Assembly: GCA_007570785.1 (NCBI GenBank)
Contig: ML664199.1
Coordinates: forward strand, 22,651,907-22,715,906
Length of the DNA: 64,000 bases
Direction: 5' to 3'
DNA from: Antilocapra americana
Taxonomy: Eukaryota > Chordata > Mammalia > Artiodactyla > Antilocapridae
Made by a program: the position numbers and the translations under genes
Notes under the pieces: model-generated
Databases searched by the model: none
Told to the model about the DNA's origin: nothing
The model's input: the letters and a program-made list of their open reading frames with translations, nothing else
Shown: positions 55,525 to 64,000 of the stretch, piece after piece
Position numbering within the stretch: position 1 is the first letter of the stretch
Layout: each line of letters opens with the position of its first letter

Positions 55525-56400
55525 GTTCTGGCCAAATAAATGTAAGGGGTCGGCAGCTTCCAGGATACTTCCTTAAGAGAGAAGTAACATTCCACTCACC
55601 CCTGTCCCCACCTCCATGCATCCTACTGCTTGAAGCATGGGAGAAATGACCACAGCGCCATCTTCGCCTATGGGGTTGGGGCATATACTTTCAGGCTGGC
55701 AGAGTGGAAATGTGCAAGGAGGCTGGTCTCTAAGGGATGTGATAGGGCAGTACTCTCAACTTTCCCTGTACTGCCTCCCCCAGATCCTGAACTTTACTTA
55801 AACCATTCTTGGGCTGGGGTTGGGGGGTCTTGTCTTTCATGGACCAGCCTATTCTGACGAATACAGAATCCAAAGCCCACCTTCTCTTACATAATACAAA
55901 GTAAAGAGTAAGTGAAGTAAGGATATTGCCCATGGTGTACAGAACAAGGACCAGTGGGCTAAAGTTCCTAGAAAACAGGTTTCCGCTCGACAGGGTACTT
56001 GCCAGTACTAATTACAACTGTCCGACTATAAAATAAACTGGCTACCTCACCCAGGTAGCAAGCTTCCTTGTCACTGGAGATGTTTCAGCAGTTACAGGAC
56101 CATCTTCCAGTGCTTCCAAATGCTGCAGAGGATACTCCCGCACAAGGTGAAATACTGATCATTTCCAACTCTAACACCTTTTCTCCAGAGAATTGTTGGA
56201 GGAAAAAAACCAAAGAAACTACTCAGGGCTCAGTGGATTTTAAATCATAAATGCACCCTGGGCACCATACCAAGTTAGGAACTTCTCTTGGTTTCCAATT
56301 GCATACCTCAGCCCCAGAACTCTGTGTCCTTTTTCATCTGCTGCCTCTCAGTTTGCACAGACCCTTCTACCAACTCCTCTTGACTGCTGGAGCCTGGAGT
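55525..56400. other. Unassigned stretch
   Basis: No recognised gene or repeat. Confidence 0.4.
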
Positions 56401-56865
56401 CCGGAGAACACTTCACAAGCTCTCCAGCCATTTGATTGGGTTCTGCCAAAGGGAGGTGCTGGTGGGAGATCAGAAGGTGGGAGAAAGAGGAAAGCTCCCT
56501 GCTGGTTTTCCCCGAAGTTGGCAGTAGCTCCAGCACTGGCCCGTAGTTGCCACAGCTGCAGCAGATAAAGTGTTCCTGATTCCAGCCTCCGGGAAGGTGG
56601 CAGCCACACTTCCTGCGTCATTCCAGCAACACAGCTTAGGTTCAGGTGCAGGTCCTAGGTCCAGCGGGATTGGCAGCCTCTTCATCTCTGGGTATTGCCT
56701 CTTCTTTCTTCTGCTTCTCCCCGTCTACCTACCAATTCCCTTTGGCTCCCCGAGCCCTTTCTTCTAACACCTCTGTAACCAATTCTCTGCATTAAATCTC
56801 CTCTGTGTGAAATAAATATTTCAGATGGTTCCTGTTTTCCTGGCTGGACCAAGATGGATGCAACC
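56400..56865 (+). mobile_element. Possible LTR-type relic (tentative)
   Basis: The end 'attaaatctcctctgtgtga', 'aataaatatttcagatggtt', 'cctgttttcctggctggacc' resembles the polyadenylation end of a widespread mammalian repeat. The left limit and family are unclear. Confidence 0.35.
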
Positions 56866-57800
56866 ACCAGCCCTCTTGGGTCTCTCTCCTTCCCCGAAGC
56901 ACCTCCATGCCATGTCCCAGAGGGGAACGCATATCAAATCAGCACCCAGCTGCAGCAGCCCCCACCACCAGCCCATCCAATCCTGGCTAACGCCCGAGCT
57001 GCCATCCATCACATGCAGGCGAGACCAGAGGGCTGTAGGGTCTTCAACTTAACACCTAACAATCACAGCTGATAAGGCCCCACTCTGAGACAGATCTATG
57101 GCTTCAATTTCTCAACAGCATTTCAGCTCCCTGGGCCAGTTGTCATGGAGCTGGTCTCATTGAGAGGACATTAAAGGACCCATTTTTCAGGAGTTGGCTT
57201 ATGCAAGCAGAACACCATTTCCACGTGATATTTATCAAGAAGCTCTCAAACATGCTCCCACGCCCCAGTCCCCAAGCGGATTTAACTACTAGACAGCACC
57301 CATTTATAAACAAGCAAATGAAATCCTTCTCTTTGATAAGGAGAGCAGGAAAATTCTCTGCTTCAGGGTTTCTTCAGGAGCTCCCCTGGGAGAGAGAGAC
57401 AGAATTCTAGAGACGAAACCTCTACCAGTCCCACCCCGTCTCCTTCCAGCTCAGGTTCCAGAGCAGGTTCTGGGCCAGCTAGTCAGCTGTGGGGAGGACT
57501 GCGATCAAGACATCCCCTCAGAGACAAAGCCTGTTGTTTTTCAATAAATAAGTGACCGCTTACAGGTTGGCAACATAGCCAACAGAGCAAATGTGTGATG
57601 GTTTCCTGGGAGACTCAAGAGCAATTCAGACTGGACTGGGCAGATGTTGGTCTGAGAATGGGCCTGGCCTTGGACAGCAGAGGACTGCAGGCTGGTGAGA
57701 AGGATGCATGCAAACTAACAGAGTCATAACAATGACAGAACAATTGATGACAATAATTAAATATTGGCAATGATGCACACATCACTATAGAAGTAGTGTC
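56865..57800. other. Unassigned stretch
   Basis: No recognised gene or repeat in about 0.9 kb. Confidence 0.4.
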
Positions 57801-58190
57801 ATACTATTTTCTCTTTTATTCTTTCTCTTTTCTTTAACTTTTTGTTCTGTATTGGGCTTCCCAGATGGTTTAGTGGGTAAAGAATCTGTCTGCCAATGAA
57901 GGAGACTCAAGAGATGTGGGTTCGATCCCTGGGTCCAGAAGATCCTCTGGAGCAGGAAATGGCAACCCACTCCAGTATTCTTGCCTGGAAAATCCCATGG
58001 ACAGAGGAGCCTGGTGGGCTACAGTGCACAGGGTCGCAAAAGAGTCAGACATGACTGAGCACACACACAAACAGCAAATATAGCTGATTAACAAATGTAA
58101 AGATAGTTTCAGGTGAACAGCAAAGGGACTCAGCCATACATATACATGTATCCAGTCTCCCCCAAACTCCCCTCCCATTCCATTTTATTC
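57800..58190 (-). mobile_element. L1 3' fragment split by a Bov-tA
   Basis: After the SINE, 'atatagctgattaacaaatg', 'gtttcaggtgaacagcaaag' and 'tcagccatacatatacatgt' match a ruminant L1 3' region read backwards. T-rich sequence before the SINE is its start. Confidence 0.65.
57853..58075 (+). mobile_element. Bov-tA SINE
   Basis: 'gggcttcccagatggtttag' head, B-box-like 'gggttcgatcc', 'caacccactccagtattctt' body, 'gacatgactgagcacacaca' end. Confidence 0.92.
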
Positions 58191-59540
58191 TTAAAAGTTA
58201 TTTCTACCCAATAGGCTAAAGTACACTCCAAATGCTCAAATGCATCCACCTTCTCCTCAGCCCATCTCACCTCTACTCTCATGCTGTACACTCTCCCAAA
58301 CTGTGGAGCACAAAGCCTGGGAACATCTGATTGGCCGACTGCCCCCTCAAGCTCTGCAGCTCATTTCTTTGTAACATTTCACACAGTCTTGTTTCTCCCT
58401 CCTGTTACCAGCACCCAAGTGAGTGACTTCTCTCCTAGACAACTGTAATTGCTCCTCACTAGCCTCTTCATCCTGGCATTGGGCTCAATTCTCAACTAGG
58501 TGAGGGGCCAAAGGACTCAACTGGTAGTGGCCTTGGCATTCTCACTCCTGGAGGTCTTTCATCTCAACTCTCAGGATAAGATGTTGGTGCCTCTTTACAC
58601 CACCTATGAATACTATTATGCCAGTGCACAATTCCTTATCCACAATTCCAAAATAGGAAAGACTCTGAAAATGAAAAAAATTGGAACTTATGTGATGATA
58701 AGGCTTGGCATGAGGCTATTTAAAATTTTTATTTACCTCCCCTAGAATTTTCATATATCTCATTAGAAAAAATTGATATCTTTGACTATGGAATAATTCC
58801 CAGATACCACAAGGGGTATTATTAATTATATTAGATACACACCATAATATCTTGCTAAAATCAGAAAAATTCTGTACTCCAAAACTCATATGACCCAAAG
58901 GGTTTTAGATAATGAGTACAGGGCCTGTGTTCACTGGCATTAGAGTTATGACTCTTTGTGTCTTATATCTAGTTATCAATCAGGGAATCCTCAAATTGAA
59001 CACATTTTATACAGATGGCAACTTTCCAGGGGGTGGAATGAAAATGCATGGTCCTTGACCAGAGTTCTTACAGAACATACCGAAGACCTCAAGTAGAATC
59101 GACATGGTAGGGGCCTAATGAAGGAATCCAATGAGAAAGGCATCACCGCAGACTGAATGCTCAGGAAGAATGCTGCAGGCGAGGTTTACCTTATCCTGAG
59201 TGGTAAAGGAGAAAGAGGAAAAGCAATAAAGTCCTGGAAGACAGTCTGGTGTGGGCAGGTAAGCAAGAAATTCACAAGGGCTTAGACTCGTGTACAGTCA
59301 TAGGACCGCTGGCCACTGTTTATACTTCTTAGAAAGCTATTCCTTCTGCTGCTACCAACGTCCCTACCATCACTGCAGCCAAAATGTCAACTGGATCCTC
59401 AGCAACACTGGATGAGAAAGCCTACTTCCATAACAAGTACTATTTACAGAAAGTGCAGTGAATGCCAGGGCTGTTGAAAACACGGCTACAGAAGAACCCA
59501 AGGTCAGATCATTAAGGGGCTATTTAGCAGGTGGTAAGTC
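58190..59540. other. Unassigned stretch, possible L2 trace at its start
   Basis: 58200-58500 contains L2-like 'aattgctcctcactagcctc' but too diverged to be sure. The rest is unassigned. Confidence 0.35.
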
Positions 59541-59738
59541 TAGTGGCTGAGAGTGTGAGCTCAACACATAACAGCTCAGCAGCCCTAGGGAGGTTGCTTA
59601 ATCCTTCTGTGCCTCAGTTTCTTCATCTGCACTAGAGGAATGCTGTTGAGGCTCATATTACTCAGTCTGTCCAAGTATCATGAGGATTCAGTGAGAACAT
59701 GCATGCAAATCATTTAGTAAATATTCATGAATTTTAGT
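59540..59738 (+). mobile_element. MIR SINE
   Basis: 'ggaggttgcttaatccttct', 'gtgcctcagtttcttcatct' and 'catgaggattcagtgagaac' are MIR landmarks, with an insertion in the middle. Confidence 0.75.
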
Positions 59739-60002
59739 TGTCATATCACCATTTAGAGGAATTTATGGGCAAAAGAAAGCAGCTGAAGAATTGTAACATA
59801 GTCAGACTGACATTACATGACCTCAGGTGGACATGTAAAGTTTGGCTTGAAAGGAAGGAGGCTAGAGGCAAGACCAGTTAAAAGGCTAATGCTGTGATCC
59901 ATGCAAGAAATGGAGCAAGGCTCAACTCACAAACATGGCAATGGAATTTAAAGGTGACTTATGAGTTCAATATAATAAACAGCCATGGTCTATGCTGATA
60001 CA

Positions 60003-60483
60003 GGTCCATGTTGATATGCTGACAAAGATCCATATAGTCAAAGCTATGGTTTTTCCAGTAGTCATGAACAGATGTGAGAACTGGACCATAAAGAAGGCTG
60101 AGTTCTGAAGAACTGATGCTTTCAAACTGTGGTGCTCGAGAAAACTCTTGAGAGTCCCTTGGACTGTAAGGAGATCAAACTAGTCAATCCTAAAGGAAAT
60201 CAACCCTGAATATCCCCTGGAAAGACTGATGCTGAAGCTGAAGCTCCAATACTTTGGCCATCTGATGCAAAAAACTGACTCATTGGAAAAGACCCTGCTG
60301 CCAGGAAAGACTGAAGGCAGGAGGAGAAGAGGACAGATGAGATGGCTGGATGGCATCACACCCAAACTCCATGACATGAGGTTGAGCAAGCTCCGGGAGT
60401 TGGTGATGAACAGGGAAGCCTGGCATGCTACAGTCTATGGGGTTGCAAAGAGTCGGATATTACTGAGCAAATGAACAACAAAA
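60003..60483 (+). mobile_element. BovB LINE 3' end with 10-bp TSD
   Basis: 'gctatggtttttccagtagt' through 'ctgagcaaatgaacaacaa'. Direct repeats atgctgatac lie at 59992-60001 and 60484-60493. The first ~30 bp (60003-60035) are slightly scrambled relative to other BovB copies. ORF2 is broken. Confidence 0.93.
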
Positions 60484-60495
60484 ATGCTGATACAA

Positions 60496-60712
60496 GGGAC
60501 TTCCCTGGCGGCTTAGACAGTAAAGAATCTGCTTGCAACACGGGAGACCCAGGTTCAAGCCCTGGGTTGGGAAGATCCCCTGGAGAAGGGAATAGCAACC
60601 ACTCCAATGTTCTTGCCTGGAGAATTCCATGGACAGAGGAGTCTGGCAGGCTACAGTTCAAGTCGCAAAGAGTCAGACATGACTGAATGACTAACACTTT
60701 TACTTTTCACAA
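60496..60712 (+). mobile_element. Bov-tA SINE using the BovB target site
   Basis: Full-length Bov-tA ('gggacttccctggcggctta' to 'gactgaatgactaacac'). Its duplication gctgatacaa (60486-60495 and 60713-60722) overlaps the right-hand BovB duplication, so three copies of gctgata line this locus. An AAAT/AGAT simple tail follows at 60720-60742. Confidence 0.95.
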
Positions 60713-60741
60713 GCTGATACAAATAAATAAATAGATAGATG

Positions 60742-61222
60742 AGAGAGAAGGAGCATCTATTTCTTACAGCAGAATTTCAATTAATAAATGTGGAAGAAAT
60801 TAAAGAAATAGAAAATCTCCATCAAGCAAATACACTGTAGTAATTAGGACAGGCAATGACCAATGATGAATGCTAAACCTAGTAGACAAAAATACGATGG
60901 GAAGGGGAGATCTTGCCAGTAAAGAAAAAGGTGGTTCTCCATCAATGCTGAGCAGGGCAACAGCAACTGCACTTGACCAGCAGCATCACACACAAGTCAG
61001 AGGTGCTGGGGCCTTGGCGGAGCAACTCAACCTGCCCCAACCTTGCCTTCCAAGAGCTTCCAGTCTGCCCAGCACAAACAATGCTGACTTCAGCCAGCAT
61101 CCAAATGCAACAGAGCCAAGCACATCAGCTGTCTCTCTAACCCCTCTTCCTCCTGAGAGCCCCTCTCTAGTAACATACACGCAGAGCCCCTTTCCCTCCT
61201 GAGTGAATAAGGCTGGTATACT
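60742..61222. other. Unassigned stretch
   Basis: No recognised gene or repeat. Confidence 0.4.
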
Positions 61223-61430
61223 GTGGCCTGGGTTTGAGTGTGACCTCTGGAACCAGGCTGCTTTACTTTCAATTTCAATTTAGTACTCACCAGTGCAGCC
61301 TTGAGTGACTAACTTATTCTTTCTGGGCCTCAGTTTTTCTCACCTGGAAAATGGTGATACTGGTACCCATTCTCATGGGCTACTCCATATAAAGGGCTTA
61401 TCACAGTGAATGGTCAATGGTCAGCACTTG
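61222..61430 (+). mobile_element. MIR SINE
   Basis: 'ctctggaaccaggctgcttt', 'tctgggcctcagtttttctc' and 'cacctggaaaatggtgatac' follow MIR order. Confidence 0.8.
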
Positions 61431-62440
61431 GAAATATCAGCAGTTATCACATGTGCCCTCTTTCCTCCATCCAGAGTGTGGCTGGAGCCTCTGCTCAATG
61501 GGAGACAGCTGAGATGGCAGCAGCTGCTTGGTCTTCATCCTCACACCCACCCTGATCTCTGACCTTAAAGGGATCAGGGAGGCATTTTCACTGCCACCCC
61601 CAAATTTGGTACAACCAAGGAGCAGACAGGGGGTAACCAGGGAGCAGATGGGGTACAGGGAGCTGGTACTCTTCCCAGCACTAGAGGGGTAGCACCCCTC
61701 CCTGCCAGACCATCTCCCTCCTGCCCCTCCCGCCTGCTGCTCCCATGCCTCCTGGGGCCACACCCGGTCCACACTGGCCTCTACTCTCCCTGAGGGGGTT
61801 GTAGGAACAAAGTTATCAAAGGGCAAACAGCTCCCCCACAGTCATACAAAAAGATAAACAACGAGTGGAGTCGGCAGTAGCTTTCGGAGAGAGGCTGTTT
61901 GTCGATCATAAAAGAGCAGCCGGACAGTATCAGAAACACGGAGCGGGTGTCTTGGTGGCTGGGAAGTCGGGCCATCCCGACCCCACACCTTGCAGCTGCC
62001 CCCAGTGACGCCTGCTCCCTGTGGCTCCACTCCCCGAGGGTAGCCTGGGTGGAGCTGCCCTTGGTTCTCTCCTCTGCTTCTCAAAGCCCCCTACTTGAGC
62101 CCCGCCTAACCGCCTACTTACCGACCTTTGCCCTCTCTGAACATCAGTGTCAGCAGTCATCTCTGCCTCCCCTTGAACATGTGAGCGCCCTCTCACCTTC
62201 CCCTTTCCTCACCAGCACCCTATCCTCCCAAACACTGAGCAACAGAGCTGCAAGGTCCCTGAGGACACGCGTGAAGGGCACATAGCGGGCAGGACACAAA
62301 CTCAGGCTGACTGAAGAACGTGGAGACTTTGCAGGGATTGATCCTTCTGTATTTTTACCAATTTACACAAAACTAAGGCAGCAGTACTGAAGAATCAAAT
62401 GGAAAGTACAGATGGGGAGGGCATGGTCTTGGTTAAATGA
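61430..62440. other. GC-richer single-copy region
   Basis: No repeat was recognised. CpGs are frequent at 61860-62130. Overlapping frames on both strands (e.g. 61899-62285) share no known domain. Confidence 0.4.
61810..61970. promoter_or_regulatory. Candidate conserved non-coding element
   Basis: Retained CpGs combined with forkhead-like 'aaagataaacaacgag', 'ttgtcgatcataaaag' and 'atcagaaacacggagcg' in a repeat-free block. Inference only. Confidence 0.3.
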
Positions 62441-62525
62441 TACATTTTCCGGCACCACTCTAGAAATTATGTTTTAATGGGTCCAGGTTGAGGTCCAGGA
62501 ATCTATTTGTAACAAGATGAGTAGG
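62440..62525. mobile_element. MER5/MER20-like fragment (tentative)
   Basis: 'gaggtccaggaatctatttg' followed by 'taacaagatgag' resembles the centre of MER5A-type hAT relics. Confidence 0.4.
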
Positions 62526-62599
62526 ATCTTGTCTCCTCCTTCAAGAAATGGACCAAACCCCAGGACTTAATGCTAAGCAGGAAAAGCCCTGGCACAGGA

Positions 62600-62720
62600 G
62601 GCCAGTGTGCTGGAGCAACACCCGAGCTCTTATACCAGGTATGCGATCTTAGGCAGGAAAACAAACTGTGTGGGCCTCATACTTCTCGTCAACGAAGTGG
62701 GCAGGTAGGATGAGCTTCTA
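62600..62720 (+). mobile_element. MIR SINE fragment (tentative)
   Basis: 'gcgatcttaggcaggaaaac' and 'gtgggcctcatacttctcgt' loosely match the MIR centre. Confidence 0.45.
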
Positions 62721-62737
62721 GGAACTCAGTACAAAAA

Positions 62738-62945
62738 TACAGCTAACTTTCATTGAGCAACTATTATATACCCCATGCCCTTGTAAGTATTTTCCATGTA
62801 ATTTTCCACTGGTCTGAGAGAGATGCAATGAGGACGCTGCAGAGAGCAGCATTAAGCGACTTGTTCAGAGCCATGCTATTGGCGGTAGGAAATGTGGGAT
62901 TTAACTCCAGTCAGATCCCATAGCCAGAGCTCATCACCACCGCAC
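62738..62945 (-). mobile_element. MIR SINE
   Basis: 'aactttcattgagcaactat', 'agcgacttgttcagagccat', 'aaatgtgggatttaactcca' follow reverse MIR. Confidence 0.75.
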
Positions 62946-63800
62946 ACAGATCCCAGACAGAACTCCTGGTCTAACTTTACAGAGCAAGCAGGACACAGGG
63001 CACCTGAGTGGCTGCCATGCTGGTTTGCCTATCTAGGGCTCCAGCCACATCCCTCCAGGGCAGTTTAAAAGCAGATCTCACTGCATGAGGTCAAAACTAG
63101 CCTCAGCCACAGGCCGGAGGAGTGCTCATTACTCAAAAGCTGGGAGGATTTTCAAAACCCAGGATTTCAAAACCCAGAAGCAGACTGAAGACATAAGGAC
63201 TGCCAGGGCCTCCTCAACTCCAGGAGCTCCTCACAGGGGAGGACAGGATTGCAGGAGGCTGAGCTGAGGCTGGGAAAATCCCCAGGAAGCCAGACTTGGC
63301 CACTGCAGGCCTTAGCATGCATCTCTCAAAACCCACGAAGCATGGATTGTATCTCAGACCATGAAGCCCAGAGCCAGTCGTTCCCTGGGTGGGTCCCAGG
63401 GGCACCTGCTGCCCCCAGAGGAGAAGCAAGCTCAAGAGAGTATGTCATGGACAAGGTTACATTCGGGGTGAGGGGGGTCTGCCCAAACCTGAGGCCATCT
63501 GTAAAGTGGACCCCGCAGAACCCTGAGAGGGAAGAGAGGTGAAAGGAAATCAGGGGCTCTCTCCCTGTGAGTGCTTCTGCTCCAGGCCCCCTGGCTGGGC
63601 TGCCTTCTGCTCACATCTTTGGTGAGGGCTATACATCTCTCTCATCCTCCATCATCCACTGCCTTCAAAAACCCCACTTATTTGTAAGATTCCAACTGAA
63701 AAGATTATCTTCCTAACCACCCCCACCCGAGGTCCACAGCCCTTCCTCACTAAGCTCTTCACATTTTGCCTTTGGAAACCCCTCTTGCACTGTGAGTCTG
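62945..63800. other. Unassigned stretch
   Basis: Balanced composition. No gene or repeat was recognised. A short imperfect direct repeat (tttcaaaacccagga/tttcaaaacccagaa) lies at 63150-63178. Confidence 0.4.
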
Positions 63801-63804
63801 TGAT

Positions 63805-64000
63805 GGGCACAGTTAATTGCTTAGGAGCTGGACTCCTGTGTCCACTTGCCTGGATTAGAATCCCAGTTCTGCCCTTTACTAGCTGTGAGATCTTACAGAA
63901 GTTTGACTTTCTCTAAGATCCAATTTCTTCAGACTTGGGTTGGGGACAGGAGTTGTACCAACCTTAGTGGGCTGTCATGAGAGTCTAATTGCAATGTATG
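63805..64000 (+). mobile_element. MIR SINE running to the window edge
   Basis: 'aggagctggactcctgtgtc', 'gattagaatcccagttctgc', 'cctttactagctgtgagatc' and 'gggctgtcatgagagtctaa' match MIR in order. Confidence 0.85.

Noticed and set aside
61899..62285. 128-codon forward frame in GC-richer DNA
   Set aside because: Overlaps an equally open reverse frame at 61930-62196, a sign of stop-poor GC composition rather than coding.
1..64000. CRISPR arrays, operons, prophage or other prokaryotic systems
   Set aside because: The repeats, composition and SINE/LINE content are those of a mammalian nuclear genome; no spaced direct-repeat array or gene cluster is present.

Overview
This is vertebrate nuclear DNA from a ruminant, most likely a bovid. 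The evidence is in the repeats. There are eight 5'-truncated BovB (RTE-type) LINE copies, about ten Bov-tA/Bov-A tRNA-Glu-derived SINEs, two CHR-type SINEs of whales and even-toed ungulates, ruminant-type L1 3' ends, and cecropia-group mariner transposons. I found no intact protein-coding exon, rRNA, tRNA gene, operon or CRISPR array. The window looks intergenic or deep-intronic, and open frames above about 60 codons are either transposon remnants or chance.

Layout. 1-10 kb: single-copy DNA with old MIR, MaLR-like LTR and MER20-like relics; one MaLR relic is split by a short L1 and another by a BovB. 10-15 kb: a ruminant L1 3' end, the 5' part of an ancient L1 on the + strand, an L2 fragment, and a BovB that keeps a readable reverse-transcriptase segment with a YADD motif. 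15.6-22.4 kb: one ancient, nearly full-length L1 on the - strand carrying six later insertions (two Bov-tA, one doubled Bov-tA, a CHR SINE, an 80-bp mariner-type hairpin and an A-tailed retroposon). 24.3-30.9 kb: two mariner copies in the same orientation, the first split by a BovB with a perfect 11-bp target duplication, with about 2.8 kb of mostly single-copy DNA between them. 31-42 kb: an LTR-like relic, a BovB, MIRs and long single-copy stretches with candidate conserved non-coding elements. 42.7-44 kb: a BovB interrupted by a processed pseudogene of BBLN (C9orf16, bublin coiled-coil protein). 44-64 kb: further MIR, L1, SINE and BovB pieces, an AT microsatellite holding a 10-N gap, the best candidate regulatory element (about 54.03-54.60 kb), and a BovB/Bov-tA pair that share one target site at 60.0-60.7 kb.

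How it fits together. The only gene-derived sequence is the BBLN retrocopy. It has the full 83-codon layout, one internal stop and target-site duplications of the kind L1 machinery leaves. Otherwise the window records successive mobilisations: MIR/L2, then old L1 and MaLR, then mariner and CHR, then BovB/Bov-tA and young L1. AT-rich segments with unusually many CpGs and homeodomain-like words are the best candidates for present-day function, probably as distal regulatory DNA of a gene outside the window. I saw no new multi-gene system here. Family assignments come from memory of consensus sequences and need a RepeatMasker-type check.
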